A stretch of DNA of 64,000 nucleotides from JACCZX01 sp963729165 (lineage in GTDB: Bacteria > Pseudomonadota > Gammaproteobacteria > Burkholderiales > Burkholderiaceae_F): the NCBI GenBank assembly GCA_963729165.1, contig CAVSMM010000004.1, positions 117,628 to 181,627 on the forward strand, written 5' to 3'. Below are positions 19,397-28,835 of this stretch, in pieces. The translations under genes and the position numbers were made by a program. The first letter of the stretch is position 1; each line of letters opens with the position of its first letter. A model generated the notes under the pieces. That model saw nothing but the letters and a program-made list of their open reading frames with translations, did no database searches and had not been told where the DNA came from.

Positions 19397-20710
19397 GTGT
19401 CGATCGAATACCTGAAGAAGGCGTCCAAGACCGCTGACACCGAGTCGGCGAGCGCCCGCGTCGTCGTTGACGAGATGCTGGCGCGCATTGCGTGCGACGG
19501 CGAGGCGGCGGTGCGGGAGTACGCGTCCAAACTCGACGGCTGGTCGGGTGAGATCGTCGTCAGTACAGACGAAATCGAGAGGCGAACGCGCGGTATCGAG
19601 CCGAGCGTCAAACGCGACATCGATTTCGCGACAGCGCAGGTAAGCCGCTTCGCGCGCGCGCAGCGCGATTCGATGCAAGAGTTCTCGCTGGAGATTCAGC
19701 CCGGCCTGGTGGCTGGCCAGAGACTGATCCCGGTCAACGTCGCCGGCTGCTACGTGCCGACGGGGCGCTACGCGCACATCGCGTCGGCTTACATGACGAT
19801 CGCAACGGCTAAAGCCGCGGGCGTGCCGACGGTGATCGCATGCTCCACGCCGTATAAAGGCGAGGGCATTCATCCGCAGGTGCTATATGCGATGAAAGTG
19901 GCAGGCGCCGATGTGGTGATGACGCTCGGCGGCGTACAGGCGATTGCCACGCTTGCGCGCGGACTTTTCACAGGCAAGCCGGCCGACATCATTGTCGGCC
20001 CCGGCAACAAGTATGTCGCCGAAGCCAAGCGCGCCCTGTTCGGCGAAGTCGGCATCGATGTATTCGCCGGTCCGTCGGAGGTGGCGGTGATTGCGGACGA
20101 AACGGCCGACGCCGCTATCGTGGCCAGCGATCTCGTCGGGCAAGCGGAGCATGGACATGAATCGCCGGCGTGGCTGTTTACCGATTCGCGCAAACTTGCG
20201 GAAGACGTGATCAAGCGCGTGCCTTCGCTGATTAACGCACTGCCCGCAACTGCGCGCGATGCGGCTGGCGCGGCCTGGCGTGATTACGGCGAAGTCGTGC
20301 TGTGCGACAGCCGCGAGCAAGTGGCCGAGGTCTCCGACCGCTACGCGTCCGAACATCTCGAAGTGCACGCGAAGGATCTCGACTGGTGGCTGGCGAAACT
20401 CACGTGCTACGGCTCCCTTTTTCTGGGCGAGGAAACCACGGTCGCGTTCGGAGACAAGACGTCAGGGCCCAATCACGTGCTGCCGACACGCCGCGCAGCA
20501 CGCTACTCGGGCGGACTCTCAGTGCATAAATTTCTCAAGACGGTGACGTGGCAGCGAATGACGCGCGCCGCGAACCACGTGATCGCACCTGCTACCGCGC
20601 GAATTTCTCGCCTTGAAGGCATGGAAGCGCACGCGCGTACCGCCGACGACCGGCTCGCCAAGTACTTTCCCGGCGAGCGCTTCGAGCTCGGTGTGCGCAT
20701 CGAGTCGTGA
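19397..20710 (+). CDS. hpsN: Sulfopropanediol 3-dehydrogenase (HpsN, HisD family)
   Basis: A 437-residue histidinol-dehydrogenase homologue. Zinc-site candidates are Gln and His in 'GQAEHGHESPA', His in 'ASEHLEVHAK' and His in 'SGPNHVLPTRRAARYSGGL'. There are no his genes nearby; a TRAP transporter lies upstream and SuyAB downstream. HpsN performs two NAD-dependent oxidations, turning (R)-2,3-dihydroxypropane-1-sulfonate into (R)-sulfolactate. The start is GTG one base after the dctM stop, and the stop overlaps the next GTG (GTGA). A true histidinol dehydrogenase or another HisD-like alcohol dehydrogenase is less likely in this context. Confidence 0.87.
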   Translation: MSIEYLKKASKTADTESASARVVVDEMLARIACDGEAAVREYASKLDGWSGEIVVSTDEIERRTRGIEPSVKRDIDFATAQVSRFARAQRDSMQEFSLEIQPGLVAGQRLIPVNVAGCYVPTGRYAHIASAYMTIATAKAAGVPTVIACSTPYKGEGIHPQVLYAMKVAGADVVMTLGGVQAIATLARGLFTGKPADIIVGPGNKYVAEAKRALFGEVGIDVFAGPSEVAVIADETADAAIVASDLVGQAEHGHESPAWLFTDSRKLAEDVIKRVPSLINALPATARDAAGAAWRDYGEVVLCDSREQVAEVSDRYASEHLEVHAKDLDWWLAKLTCYGSLFLGEETTVAFGDKTSGPNHVLPTRRAARYSGGLSVHKFLKTVTWQRMTRAANHVIAPATARISRLEGMEAHARTADDRLAKYFPGERFELGVRIES

Positions 20711-21474
20711 CAGCACCCGCGCTGTTTGATCTCGCCGGACATGTAGCGCTGGTGACGGGTGCAAGCTCCGGCATCGGTCGCGAGATTGCGAACGCGTTGG
20801 CCGAAGCGGGCGCTGCGGTTGTGCTGGTCGCACGGAGAGCAGAGCGGCTCACAGAAGTAAAGCGCGAAGTTGAAGGGGTAGGGGGGCAGGCCGCCGCATT
20901 CGCCGCCGACCTTGCGGATACCGAAGCGTTGCGCGCAACCGCCGAGCGCGCAGCATCATTTTTCGGAGCGCCCGACATCGTCGTCAATGCAGCGGGCATC
21001 AACATTCGCAAACCGCTGCTCGAAGTAACGTTGGCCGACTGGGACACAGTCCTCTCGATCAACGTGGCAGCGCCGTTCTTTCTGTCGCAGGCATTGGCGC
21101 CGGCCATGATTGCAAAGGGTTGGGGTCGCATTATCAACATCGCTTCACTGCAGTCGGTGCGCGCATTCCCGATGGGCGCGACCTACGGCGTATCCAAAGG
21201 CGGAATCGCGCAGCTCACGCGTGCGCAGGCCGAAGCGTGGTCGCGGCACGGCGTCAATGCGAACGCAATTGCGCCGGGATTCTTCGCAACCGAACTGACT
21301 GCGCCTGTCGTGGCCGACGCCGTGCGGTGGCAGAAGATGGCCGACAGCACGTTCACCGGCCGCAACGGCGAGCTTAGAGACTTGCGTGGCGCTGCAGTGT
21401 TTCTAGCGAGCCGCGCGTCGGACTACGTCACGGGCCAGACGATCTTCGTGGATGGTGGATTCTCGGCAGGTTAG
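20707..21474 (+). CDS. SDR-family dehydrogenase, candidate DHPS 2-dehydrogenase (HpsO-like)
   Basis: A complete 255-residue classical SDR with 'VTGASSGIGRE', 'VNAAGIN', catalytic Ser in 'NIASLQSVRA', Tyr/Lys in 'YGVSKGGIA', and the end 'YVTGQTIFVDGGFSAG'. GTG start overlaps the hpsN stop. In DHPS gene sets an SDR (HpsO) acts at the C2 hydroxyl and helps to interconvert the enantiomers so that all substrate reaches HpsN; this gene is in the expected place. The next gene starts directly at its stop. The assignment to that step is contextual. Confidence 0.75.
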   Translation: MTAPALFDLAGHVALVTGASSGIGREIANALAEAGAAVVLVARRAERLTEVKREVEGVGGQAAAFAADLADTEALRATAERAASFFGAPDIVVNAAGINIRKPLLEVTLADWDTVLSINVAAPFFLSQALAPAMIAKGWGRIINIASLQSVRAFPMGATYGVSKGGIAQLTRAQAEAWSRHGVNANAIAPGFFATELTAPVVADAVRWQKMADSTFTGRNGELRDLRGAAVFLASRASDYVTGQTIFVDGGFSAG

Positions 21475-23085
21475 ATGGCGGATCCGCAGGTCGACTACAT
21501 CGTCGTCGGGGCCGGTTCGGCCGGATGCGTGCTCGCTGCGCGGCTGTCGGAGGATCCGTCAACGCGTGTGCTTTTGTTGGAAGCGGGCCCACCGGACCAC
21601 TCGATCTGGATTCATCTGCCGATCGGCTACGGCAAGACGATGTGGGACAAGCGCTACAACTGGTGCTTTCACACCGACCCCGAGCCAACGATGAACGGCC
21701 GCCGCATTTACTGGCCGCGCGGCAAAACGCTCGGCGGATCGAGCGCCATCAACGGTCTCATCTACATACGCGGGCAGCGCGAGGACTACGATCACTGGCG
21801 CGGGCTCGGCAACATCGGTTGGGGCTATGACGATGTGCTGCCGTACTTCATCCGCAGCGAAACCAATGAACTCGGGGACGGGCCGTTCCACGGTGGCGAG
21901 GGTCCGTTGTGCGTATCGAACATCGCGCACAGACATGCGTTGATCGATGCGTTTATCGACGGTGCGGCGTCGCTCGGCGTGCCCCGCAACGACGATTTCA
22001 ACGGGGCGACGCAGCAGGGCGCGGGCTATTTTCAGCTGACGACTCGCAACGGCTTGCGCAGCAGCGCGGCAACCGGCTATCTGAAGCCGGCGCGCCGCCG
22101 TCCGAACCTGCGCATCGAAACCGGCGCGTACACAACCAGACTGCTGCTCGACGGGCGGCGCGCGACTGGCGTCTGTTACCGGCAGCACGGACGTGACGTC
22201 GAGGCCCGCTGCACGCGCGAGGTTCTGCTGGCGGCCGGTGCGATCCAGTCGCCGCAGCTGTTGCAGCTATCTGGAATCGGTCCGGCGGCGCTGCTTGAGC
22301 AGCATGCCATTGATGTCGTGCACGATCTGCCCGGCGTCGGCGAAAACCTGCAGGACCATCTGCAGATTCGGATGATCTACGAGTGCACGCAGCCGATCAC
22401 GACCAACGATGAGCTGCGTTCGCTGGCCGGGCGCATCAAGATCGGACTGCAGTGGCTGTTCGCGCGGCGCGGGCCGCTGGCTGTCGGCATCAATCAGGGC
22501 GGCTGTTTTATGCGCGCTCTGCCTTCCGAGTCAGCGACGCCGGATATCCAGTTTCACGTGGCGACGCTGTCGGCCGATGTCGCAGGCGGCGCCGTGCATC
22601 CGTTCTCTGGATTCACGTTGTCGATATGTCAGCTGCGGCCGGCGTCGCGCGGACGCATCGCGATCAACTCGCGCGATCCGATGTTGCCGCCGTCGATGCG
22701 CGCAAACTACTTGAGCGAAGAGATCGATCGCCGCATGACGGTCGCCGGCATGCGGGCGGCGCGCGCGATCGCGCAGTCTTCACCGATGCAGCCGTTCGTG
22801 CGGCGCGAAGTGAGCCCAGGCCCGCAGGCCGTCGACGAAGATGCGCTGCTGGAATTCGCACGCAACAACGGCGCGACAATCTTTCATCCGTCGGGGACGT
22901 GCAAGATGGGCAGCGACCCGCTCGCGGTCGTCGACGCGCGTTTGCGCGTGCACGGAATAGGCGGTCTGCGAGTGGTGGACTGCTCGATCATGCCGCTGCT
23001 GATCAGCGGCAACACCAATGCACCGGTGATGATGATTGCCGAGAAGGCGGTCGACATGATTCGCGAAGACTTTGCATCGCGCTGA
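21475..23085 (+). CDS. GMC-family FAD oxidoreductase (choline dehydrogenase-like)
   Basis: The N-terminal FAD motif is 'YIVVGAGSAGCVLAARL'. GMC signatures follow: 'GKTLGGSSAINGLIYIRG' and 'GAIQSPQLLQLSGIGP'. The active-site His lies in 'IFHPSGTCKMG', and the partner 'SGNTNAPVMMIAEKA' is present. GMC dehydrogenases oxidise primary or secondary alcohols and pass electrons to quinone or cytochromes. It begins with no gap after the SDR. In the DHPS cluster it may replace the second alcohol dehydrogenase (HpsP) or open a further sulfonated alcohol such as isethionate to Xsc. That role is inference. Confidence 0.85.
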   Translation: MADPQVDYIVVGAGSAGCVLAARLSEDPSTRVLLLEAGPPDHSIWIHLPIGYGKTMWDKRYNWCFHTDPEPTMNGRRIYWPRGKTLGGSSAINGLIYIRGQREDYDHWRGLGNIGWGYDDVLPYFIRSETNELGDGPFHGGEGPLCVSNIAHRHALIDAFIDGAASLGVPRNDDFNGATQQGAGYFQLTTRNGLRSSAATGYLKPARRRPNLRIETGAYTTRLLLDGRRATGVCYRQHGRDVEARCTREVLLAAGAIQSPQLLQLSGIGPAALLEQHAIDVVHDLPGVGENLQDHLQIRMIYECTQPITTNDELRSLAGRIKIGLQWLFARRGPLAVGINQGGCFMRALPSESATPDIQFHVATLSADVAGGAVHPFSGFTLSICQLRPASRGRIAINSRDPMLPPSMRANYLSEEIDRRMTVAGMRAARAIAQSSPMQPFVRREVSPGPQAVDEDALLEFARNNGATIFHPSGTCKMGSDPLAVVDARLRVHGIGGLRVVDCSIMPLLISGNTNAPVMMIAEKAVDMIREDFASR

Positions 23086-23161
23086 GAACTTCGTCGCACG
23101 GGAGTAGGATTCACATTCATTCCCGCATTTCCGCACGATTCGCAGCACCCAGGAGACGACG

Positions 23162-24505
23162 ATGGGCCACGCCGAAATGAAACTCCAGGACGCGCCGCAC
23201 GCGAAAGCCATCTCGATGGACGAGTACTGGATGCCGTTCACGCCGAACCGCGATTTCAAGCACGACCCGAAGATGGTCGTGCGCGCTGACGGCATGTACG
23301 TCTGGAACGAGCGCGGCGAGCGCCTGATCGATGCATCGTCAGGATTGTTCTGTGTTAACGCGGGCCACTGCCGCAAGGAGATCGCAGACGCGGTCGGTGC
23401 GCAGCTTCGCGAGCTCGACTTTATCGCGCCGTTCACGCGCGGCCATCCGAAGCAGTTCGAGCTGGCGAGCCGCGTTGCAGCCATGACGCCCGGGGACCTG
23501 AACCGCATCTTCTTCACCAACTCGGGTTCCGAAGCGGTGGACACCGCGATGAAAGTCGCACTTGCCTATTGGCAGGCGAAGGGGCAGGGCGGCCGTACGA
23601 TGTTCATCTCGCGCGAGCGCGCGTATCACGGCGTGAATTTCGGCGGCGTGTCGCTGGCGGGCATGGCGAACAACCGGCGCCGCTTCGGGCCGACGCTGCC
23701 CGGCATTGCTCACATGCGGCACACGCATATCAAGGAAAATTTCTTTCAGCCCGGCGAGGGCAGTCACGGCGTCGAACTCGCCGAGGATCTGGTGCGCTTC
23801 ATCAATCTGTACGGCGCCGAGAACATTGCAGCGTGCTTTGTCGAGCCGATCGCCGGCTCGACCGGCTGCCTGGTACCACCTCAGGGATATCTAAAGCGGC
23901 TGCGCGAAATCTGCGACGCAAATTCGATCCTGCTGGTGTTCGATGAAGTGATCACCGGATTCGGACGCACCGGTCAGAACTTCGCAGCGCAAAGCTTCGG
24001 CGTAACACCGGATTTGATGACGATGGCAAAGGGCATCACGAACGGCGCGCAACCGATGGGAGCGGTCGCGATCAGCGAGCGCATTCACGATGCGATCTTC
24101 ACGTCAGCACCCGAGGGAGGCATCGAGTTCTTCCACGGTTATACGTATTCCGGTCATCCGGCGGCGTGTGCGGCGGGGCTGGCGACGCTCGACATCTACG
24201 AGCGCGAGGGCCTGTTCGAACGCGGCCGTGAGCTGTCGCCGTACTTTCTCGAAGGTCTGTTCTCGCTGCGCGATGTTCCGGTGGTTTCCGATCTCCGTGG
24301 TTACGGCATGATCGGTGCGATCGATGTACACACCGAAGGCGCGCCCGGCAAGCGCGGGCATGCGTTTCAGAAGAAGCTGTTCGACAACGGGCTGCATCTG
24401 AAGGCGACCGGCGACAGCGCGATCGTCGCACCGCCGCTGATTGCGGAGCGCACGCATATCGACAACATGGTCGAGATCCTGCGCCGCACGCTCAAGTCGA
24501 TCTAA
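23162..24505 (+). CDS. Class III omega-amino acid:pyruvate (candidate taurine:pyruvate) aminotransferase
   Basis: A fold-type I PLP transaminase of 447 residues beginning with the omega-amino acid aminotransferase signature 'MDEYWMPFTPNRDFK', then 'GLFCVNAGHCRKEIADA', 'FFTNSGSEAVDTAMK', the PLP-phosphate/aspartate region 'LLVFDEVITGFGRTG' and the Schiff-base Lys in 'MTMAKGITNGAQPMGA'. It sits directly before tauABC. Taurine:pyruvate aminotransferase would yield sulfoacetaldehyde for Xsc and alanine. The sequence type is also that of beta-alanine:pyruvate aminotransferases, which often accept taurine or homotaurine. A good ribosome site ('aggagacgacg') precedes the ATG. Confidence 0.82.
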   Translation: MGHAEMKLQDAPHAKAISMDEYWMPFTPNRDFKHDPKMVVRADGMYVWNERGERLIDASSGLFCVNAGHCRKEIADAVGAQLRELDFIAPFTRGHPKQFELASRVAAMTPGDLNRIFFTNSGSEAVDTAMKVALAYWQAKGQGGRTMFISRERAYHGVNFGGVSLAGMANNRRRFGPTLPGIAHMRHTHIKENFFQPGEGSHGVELAEDLVRFINLYGAENIAACFVEPIAGSTGCLVPPQGYLKRLREICDANSILLVFDEVITGFGRTGQNFAAQSFGVTPDLMTMAKGITNGAQPMGAVAISERIHDAIFTSAPEGGIEFFHGYTYSGHPAACAAGLATLDIYEREGLFERGRELSPYFLEGLFSLRDVPVVSDLRGYGMIGAIDVHTEGAPGKRGHAFQKKLFDNGLHLKATGDSAIVAPPLIAERTHIDNMVEILRRTLKSI

Positions 24506-24534
24506 TGTGATGTCGCCTATCTAATTTGATGTCG
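24500..24534 (+). repeat. Two 16-base direct repeats upstream of tauA
   Basis: The unit ATCTAATGTGATGTCG (24500-24515) is repeated as ATCTAATTTGATGTCG (24519-24534) with one mismatch and a three-base spacer. The first copy includes the aminotransferase stop codon. It could be a regulator site for tauABC or a chance tandem duplication; I see no further copy in the window. Confidence 0.5.
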
Positions 24535-24553
24535 TCTTAAAAAGGGGAGTGGC

Positions 24554-25558
24554 ATGAAGCGATTCGTTGGAAGCTTGTTCGCGGTGTCTGCATTTGCGGC
24601 GTCGACGTTGGCGTTCGCGCAAACCAAAGAGGTGACGATCGGCTATCAGGACATGGTCGTTCCGTATCGCGTGGCACAGGAAGCCAAGGAGATCGAAAAG
24701 GCGACCGGCTACAAGATCAACTGGAAGCAGTTCGGCGGCGGCGGCGAGGTGATCAAGGCGATGGCGTCGGGCGCAGTTCAGATCGGCGAAGTCGGCTCAG
24801 CCGGCATCGCGGCCGCGGTGTCGCGCGGAGAGCCGCTCGAGCTGTTCTGGATTCTCGACGATATCGGCAGTGCCGAAGCGTTGGTCGTCAAGAAGACTTC
24901 CGGCATCAAGACGCTGGCCGATCTGAAAGGCAAAAAGATTGCGATGCCATTCAATTCGACCACGCACTTCCACACGATGGTCGCGCTCGAGCAGGCGAAG
25001 ATCAATCCGGCCGATGTGCAGATTCTGAACATGCGCCCGCCTGAAGTACGCGCCGCATGGCAGCGCGGCGACATCGACGCCACGTTCATCTGGGATCCGG
25101 TGCTGGCGGAAGCGAAGAAGGACGGCACCGTAATTCTGACGTCGGGAAAAATTTCCGCTGACACCGGCAAGGCGACCTTCGACGGCTACGTCGTCAACCG
25201 CGATTGGGCCAAAGCGAACAAGGACTTCATGGTCAAGTTCGTCAAGGTGCTTGCGGCGTCCGATGACAACTATCGCAAGAACAAGGCGAAATACGTCAAG
25301 GACTCGGCGGAAGCGAAGGCGATTGCGAAGTGGTCGGGTGCGAAACAGGAAGACGTGGCGGACAGCATGTCGCTGTATGCATTCCCGACCGCGCAGGAGC
25401 AGGCGTCGAAGTGGCTCGGCGGCGGCAAGGACTCGATCGCTGCCAAGGCGCTCACCGCAACGGCCGACTTTCAACTGTCGCAAAAGCAGATCGAGAAGAA
25501 GCTGCCCGACTACTCGACCGCGGTCAATCCAACCTACGTGCAGGAAGCGATGAAGTGA
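24554..25558 (+). CDS. tauA: Taurine/sulfonate ABC transporter substrate-binding protein
   Basis: The signal peptide ends at 'TLAFAQ'. The mature protein has the TauA-like start 'VTIGYQDMVVPYRVAQ', 'INWKQFGGGGEVIKAMASG', 'IGEVGSAGIAAAVSRG' and 'GDIDATFIWDPVLAEAK'. It binds taurine or a related sulfonate in the periplasm for TauBC. Ribosome site 'aaaaggggagtggc' is strong. The preceding aminotransferase and the downstream suyAB support a sulfonate ligand. Confidence 0.87.
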   Translation: MKRFVGSLFAVSAFAASTLAFAQTKEVTIGYQDMVVPYRVAQEAKEIEKATGYKINWKQFGGGGEVIKAMASGAVQIGEVGSAGIAAAVSRGEPLELFWILDDIGSAEALVVKKTSGIKTLADLKGKKIAMPFNSTTHFHTMVALEQAKINPADVQILNMRPPEVRAAWQRGDIDATFIWDPVLAEAKKDGTVILTSGKISADTGKATFDGYVVNRDWAKANKDFMVKFVKVLAASDDNYRKNKAKYVKDSAEAKAIAKWSGAKQEDVADSMSLYAFPTAQEQASKWLGGGKDSIAAKALTATADFQLSQKQIEKKLPDYSTAVNPTYVQEAMK

Positions 25559-25559
25559 C

Positions 25560-25627
25560 GTTATTCGGTCACGAAGGCCTGACCGAATAACTCGCGCCGT
25601 TGGAGTGGCGCCAAAGGCGCCCTCAAC
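25560..25627 (+). terminator. Two tandem hairpins between tauA and tauB
   Basis: The first hairpin pairs GTTATTCGGTCA (25560-25571) perfectly with TGACCGAATAAC (25580-25591). The second pairs GTTGGAG/GGCGCC with GGCGCC/CTCAAC across 25599-25627 around a three-base loop. No T-run follows, so they look more like mRNA-stabilising or attenuating structures that favour tauA expression than a full terminator. Confidence 0.6.
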
Positions 25628-25651
25628 GGCGCGGCCCGCGGCGACTATCGC

Positions 25652-26451
25652 ATGAGCAAGCTCGAAGTTCGCCATCTTTCCGTTCACTACACCGGCCGCC
25701 GAGGGGCGGCCGGTACGCACGCACTGTCGGATATCAACCTGGCGCTCGACCCCGGCGACTTCGTCGTGGCGCTCGGGGCTTCAGGATGCGGCAAGACCAC
25801 GCTGCTTTCTTGCATTGCCGGGTTCATGCCGTTTTCGTCGGGCGAGATTCTGCTCGATGGCAAGCCGGTGACCGGTCCCGGCGCCGAGCGCGGCGTCGTT
25901 TTTCAGAAGCACGCGTTGATGCCGTGGCTCAACGTGGTCGAGAACGTCGAGTTCGGACTGAAGATGCGCGGCGTCGACAAGGGTGAGCGCGCCGAACGAT
26001 TGCACTGCAGAAACTGGCCGCGGTAGGTTTGGAAAAGTTCGCTGCAGCTCCGGTGTATCAAATCTCCGGTGGCATGCAGCAGCGGGTCGGCCTCGCGCGC
26101 ACGCTGGCGAGCGATCCTGAAGTGATGCTGATGGACGAGCCGCTCGGCGCACTGGATTCGCTGACCCGCGAGCAGCAGCAGGAGCTGATTCTGCAGCTCT
26201 GGTGGAAAACGCAAAAGATGTTCTTCTTTATCACGCATAGCGTCGAGGAGGCACTGTTTCTCGCTACCGAGCTGGTGGTGATGACGCCGTCGCCGGGCCG
26301 CATCGCGCATCGCTACCGGCTCGATTTCGGGCGCCGCTTCATCGAATGCGGCGATGCGCGCGCAGTGAAGTCGGATCCCGAGTTCATTCGCATCCGCGAG
26401 GAGGTGCTGCAGGTGATTCACTCGGCACCTCAAATGCGCGAAGCCGCTTAG
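25652..26451 (+). CDS. tauB: Sulfonate ABC transporter ATP-binding protein, frameshifted
   Basis: Walker A is 'GASGCGKTTLLSCI', the Q-loop is 'VVFQKHALMPWLNV', the ABC signature is 'QISGGMQQRVGLARTL' and Walker B is 'VMLMDEPLGALDSLT', followed by the switch His in 'FFITHSVEEALFLATE'. The first part ends in the wrong frame after 'GVDKGERAE' near 26000, and the second part continues as 'IALQKLAAVGLEKFAAAPV'. One base is missing or extra there. It powers import with TauA and TauC. All functional motifs are intact when the frames are joined. Confidence 0.85.
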
Positions 26452-26464
26452 GTCTGCCGAGCGC

Positions 26465-27343
26465 ATGAGCGCCCCGAGCCACGTTGATGCGGCCCGCTCC
26501 GCATCAGTGCCGCCTGCAGACGCACGCGCACCTGCGACGCCCGTCCGCCAGGTCAGCGGCTACAGCGTCCCAGGTGAAGGATCGAGCACCGCGATTGCCG
26601 TCGTCACCGTCGTGGCGCTGTTGCTGCTGTGGTGGGTCGCGACACACAACGGTTGGATTCGCGATCTGTTCCTGCCGACACCCGAACGCATCATCACCAG
26701 CTTCGCGGACGCCTGGAAAGGCGATATCCAGGGCGGCCGCCCGCTGTACGAGCATTTTGGGTGGAGCCTGTTCCGCGTGTTCTTCGCATTCGCGCTGGCG
26801 TGCGTGACGGCAATTCCGGTGGGCATTGCGATGGGTGTCTCGCGCATCGCGCGCGGCATCTTCGATCCCCCGGTCGAGTTCTATCGTCCGCTGCCGCCAC
26901 TCGCGTACCTGCCGCTGATCGTGATTTGGTTCGGCATCGAGGAGACCGCGAAGGTTGTGTTGATCTACCTCGCGTGCTTCGCGCCGCTGGCAATGGCAGC
27001 GCGCGCCGGCGTCAAGAGCGTGATGATCGAGCAAATCAACGCGGCTTATTCGCTAGGTGCGTCAAAGTGGCAGGTGATCCGCCACGTCGTCATTCCGGCA
27101 GCGTTGCCCGAGATCTTCACCGGCATGCGGATCGCCATTGGGTTCGGCTGGACGACGCTGGTCGCCGCCGAGATGGTGGCCGCAACGGCCGGCCTCGGGC
27201 AGATGGTGTTGAACGCATCGAACTTCCTGCGAACCGACGTCGTCATCATGGGCATCTTCGTGATTGGCATCGTCGCCTATAGTTTTGATCTTTTGATGCG
27301 CTACATCGAGCGTGCAGTTGTTCCGTGGAAAGGTCGCGGATAA
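26465..27343 (+). CDS. tauC: Sulfonate ABC transporter permease
   Basis: A 292-residue BPD-type permease with about six membrane segments. The EAA loop 'AAYSLGASKWQVIRHVVIPA' (190-210) docks the ATPase. 'VEFYRPLPPLAYLPLIVIWF' and 'GFGWTTLVAAEMVAATAGLG' are typical of TauC/SsuC. It follows tauB by 13 bases. A Pro/Ala-rich N-terminal extension of about 40 residues precedes the first membrane segment. Confidence 0.9.
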   Translation: MSAPSHVDAARSASVPPADARAPATPVRQVSGYSVPGEGSSTAIAVVTVVALLLLWWVATHNGWIRDLFLPTPERIITSFADAWKGDIQGGRPLYEHFGWSLFRVFFAFALACVTAIPVGIAMGVSRIARGIFDPPVEFYRPLPPLAYLPLIVIWFGIEETAKVVLIYLACFAPLAMAARAGVKSVMIEQINAAYSLGASKWQVIRHVVIPAALPEIFTGMRIAIGFGWTTLVAAEMVAATAGLGQMVLNASNFLRTDVVIMGIFVIGIVAYSFDLLMRYIERAVVPWKGRG

Positions 27344-27374
27344 TCGCGACCGCTCCAATTCCAATTGAGAGGCT

Positions 27375-27671
27375 ATGGCGGAAAAAGAGAAGATTCATTT
27401 TGTCGTGCACGACGAGCACGATTCGGTCGGTGTGGTTGTCGTTGAAGGCGTTCGTGCCGGTGACGAGATCACCGGCTGGATCATGGATCAGGACAAGACC
27501 CTGCGTACGAAGGTGCTGAACGACGTGCCGATCGGGCACAAGATCGCGATCCGCGATTTGAAGAACAATGACACCGTGATCAAGTACGGAACCGATATCG
27601 GTCGCACGGTCGCGCCGATCAAGCTCGGTGAGCATCTGCACGTGCACAACGTCAAGACCAAGCGGTGGTGA
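27375..27671 (+). CDS. suyA: (R)-sulfolactate sulfo-lyase small subunit
   Basis: A 98-residue SAF/UxaA N-domain protein: 'HFVVHDEHDSVGVVVVEGV' and 'KIAIRDLKNNDTVIKYG', ending 'IKLGEHLHVHNVKTKRW'. In altronate dehydratases this domain is fused or separate; the separate form next to a UxaA-like large subunit and near hpsN indicates SuyA. With SuyB it splits (R)-sulfolactate into pyruvate and sulfite. It ends two bases before the suyB ATG, so the two are coupled. Confidence 0.9.
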   Translation: MAEKEKIHFVVHDEHDSVGVVVVEGVRAGDEITGWIMDQDKTLRTKVLNDVPIGHKIAIRDLKNNDTVIKYGTDIGRTVAPIKLGEHLHVHNVKTKRW

Positions 27672-27673
27672 TC

Positions 27674-28835
27674 ATGCAAAAGACATTTCAGGGATATCGC
27701 CGCGAGAACGGCAGAGTCGGCGTCCGCAACCACGTCATCATCCTGCCGGTCGACGATCTATCGAACGCGGCATCGACGGCGGTCGCAAACAACATCAAAG
27801 GCGCGATGGCTCTACCGCACCCGTATGGGCGACTGCAATTCGGCGCGGACCTCGAGCTGCACTTTCGCACGCTGATCGGCACCGGCAGCAACCCGAACGT
27901 CGCCGCGGTCGTCGTCATCGGCATCGAAGATCAATGGACGCAGAAGATCGTCGAGGGGATTGCCGCAACCGGCAAACCGGTGGTCGGGTTCGGCATCGAG
28001 CAGCACGGCGACCACGACACGATCATGCGGGCGTCGAAGGCCGCACGCGAGTATGTGCAGTGGGCCAGTGAGCTCGAACGCGAAGAGTGTCCGATCGACA
28101 GCCTGTGGATCTCAACCAAATGCGGCGAGTCCGACACGACTTCGGGCTGCGGTGCCAATCCCACCGTCGGCAATGCGTTCGACAAGCTATATCCGCTTGG
28201 GACCACGCTGGTGTTCGGCGAGACCACCGAACTGACGGGCGGCGAGCATCTCGTGGCCGAACGCTGCCGCACTCCGGAGGTCCGCGAGAAGTTCATGCAC
28301 TACTTTAACCGGTACCAGCAAGTCATTGATAGACATAAGACAAGTGACCTCTCCGATTCGCAGCCAACCAAGGGCAATATCCTCGGCGGCTTGACCACGA
28401 TCGAAGAAAAGGCGCTCGGCAATATTCAGAAAATCGGGCGTCAATGCAAGATCGATGGTGTGCTCGACAAGGCCGAAGCGCCGACCGGACCGGGGCTGTG
28501 GTTCATGGATTCGTCATCGGCTGCCGCCGAGATGGTGACGCTGTGCGCGGCCTCGGGCTACACGGTGCACTTCTTCCCGACCGGACAAGGCAACGTGATC
28601 GGCAACCCGATCCTGCCGGTGATCAAGTTGTGCGCGAATCCACGAACCGTGCGCACGATGAGCGAGCACATCGATGTCGATGTCTCGGGTTTGTTGCGGC
28701 GTGAAGATGACGCCCGATGACGCCGGCGACGCATTGATCGACATGATGTTTCGCACCGCCAACGGGCGGCTGACTGCAGCCGAAGCGCTGGGCCACCGGG
28801 AGTTTGTTCTGACAAGGTTGTACGAGAGCGCCTGA
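27674..28835 (+). CDS. suyB: (R)-sulfolactate sulfo-lyase large subunit, frameshifted near the 3' end
   Basis: A UxaA/GarD-family catalytic subunit of about 386 residues. Key segments are 'RENGRVGVRNHVIILPVDD', 'TKCGESDTTSGCGANPTVG' with probable iron-sulfur or metal Cys, and 'FFPTGQGNVIGNPILPVIK'. It eliminates sulfite from sulfolactate in the cytoplasm. The frame breaks near 28705, after 'DVDVSGLLRRE'. The remaining C-terminus continues as 'MTPDDAGDALIDMMF' to 'TRLYESA'. The stop TGA shares two bases with the ATG of the following SdhB-like gene. Confidence 0.9.

Noticed and set aside
19397..20710. True histidinol dehydrogenase of histidine synthesis
   Set aside because: No his genes nearby; the TRAP genes upstream and suyAB downstream match a DHPS dehydrogenase context.
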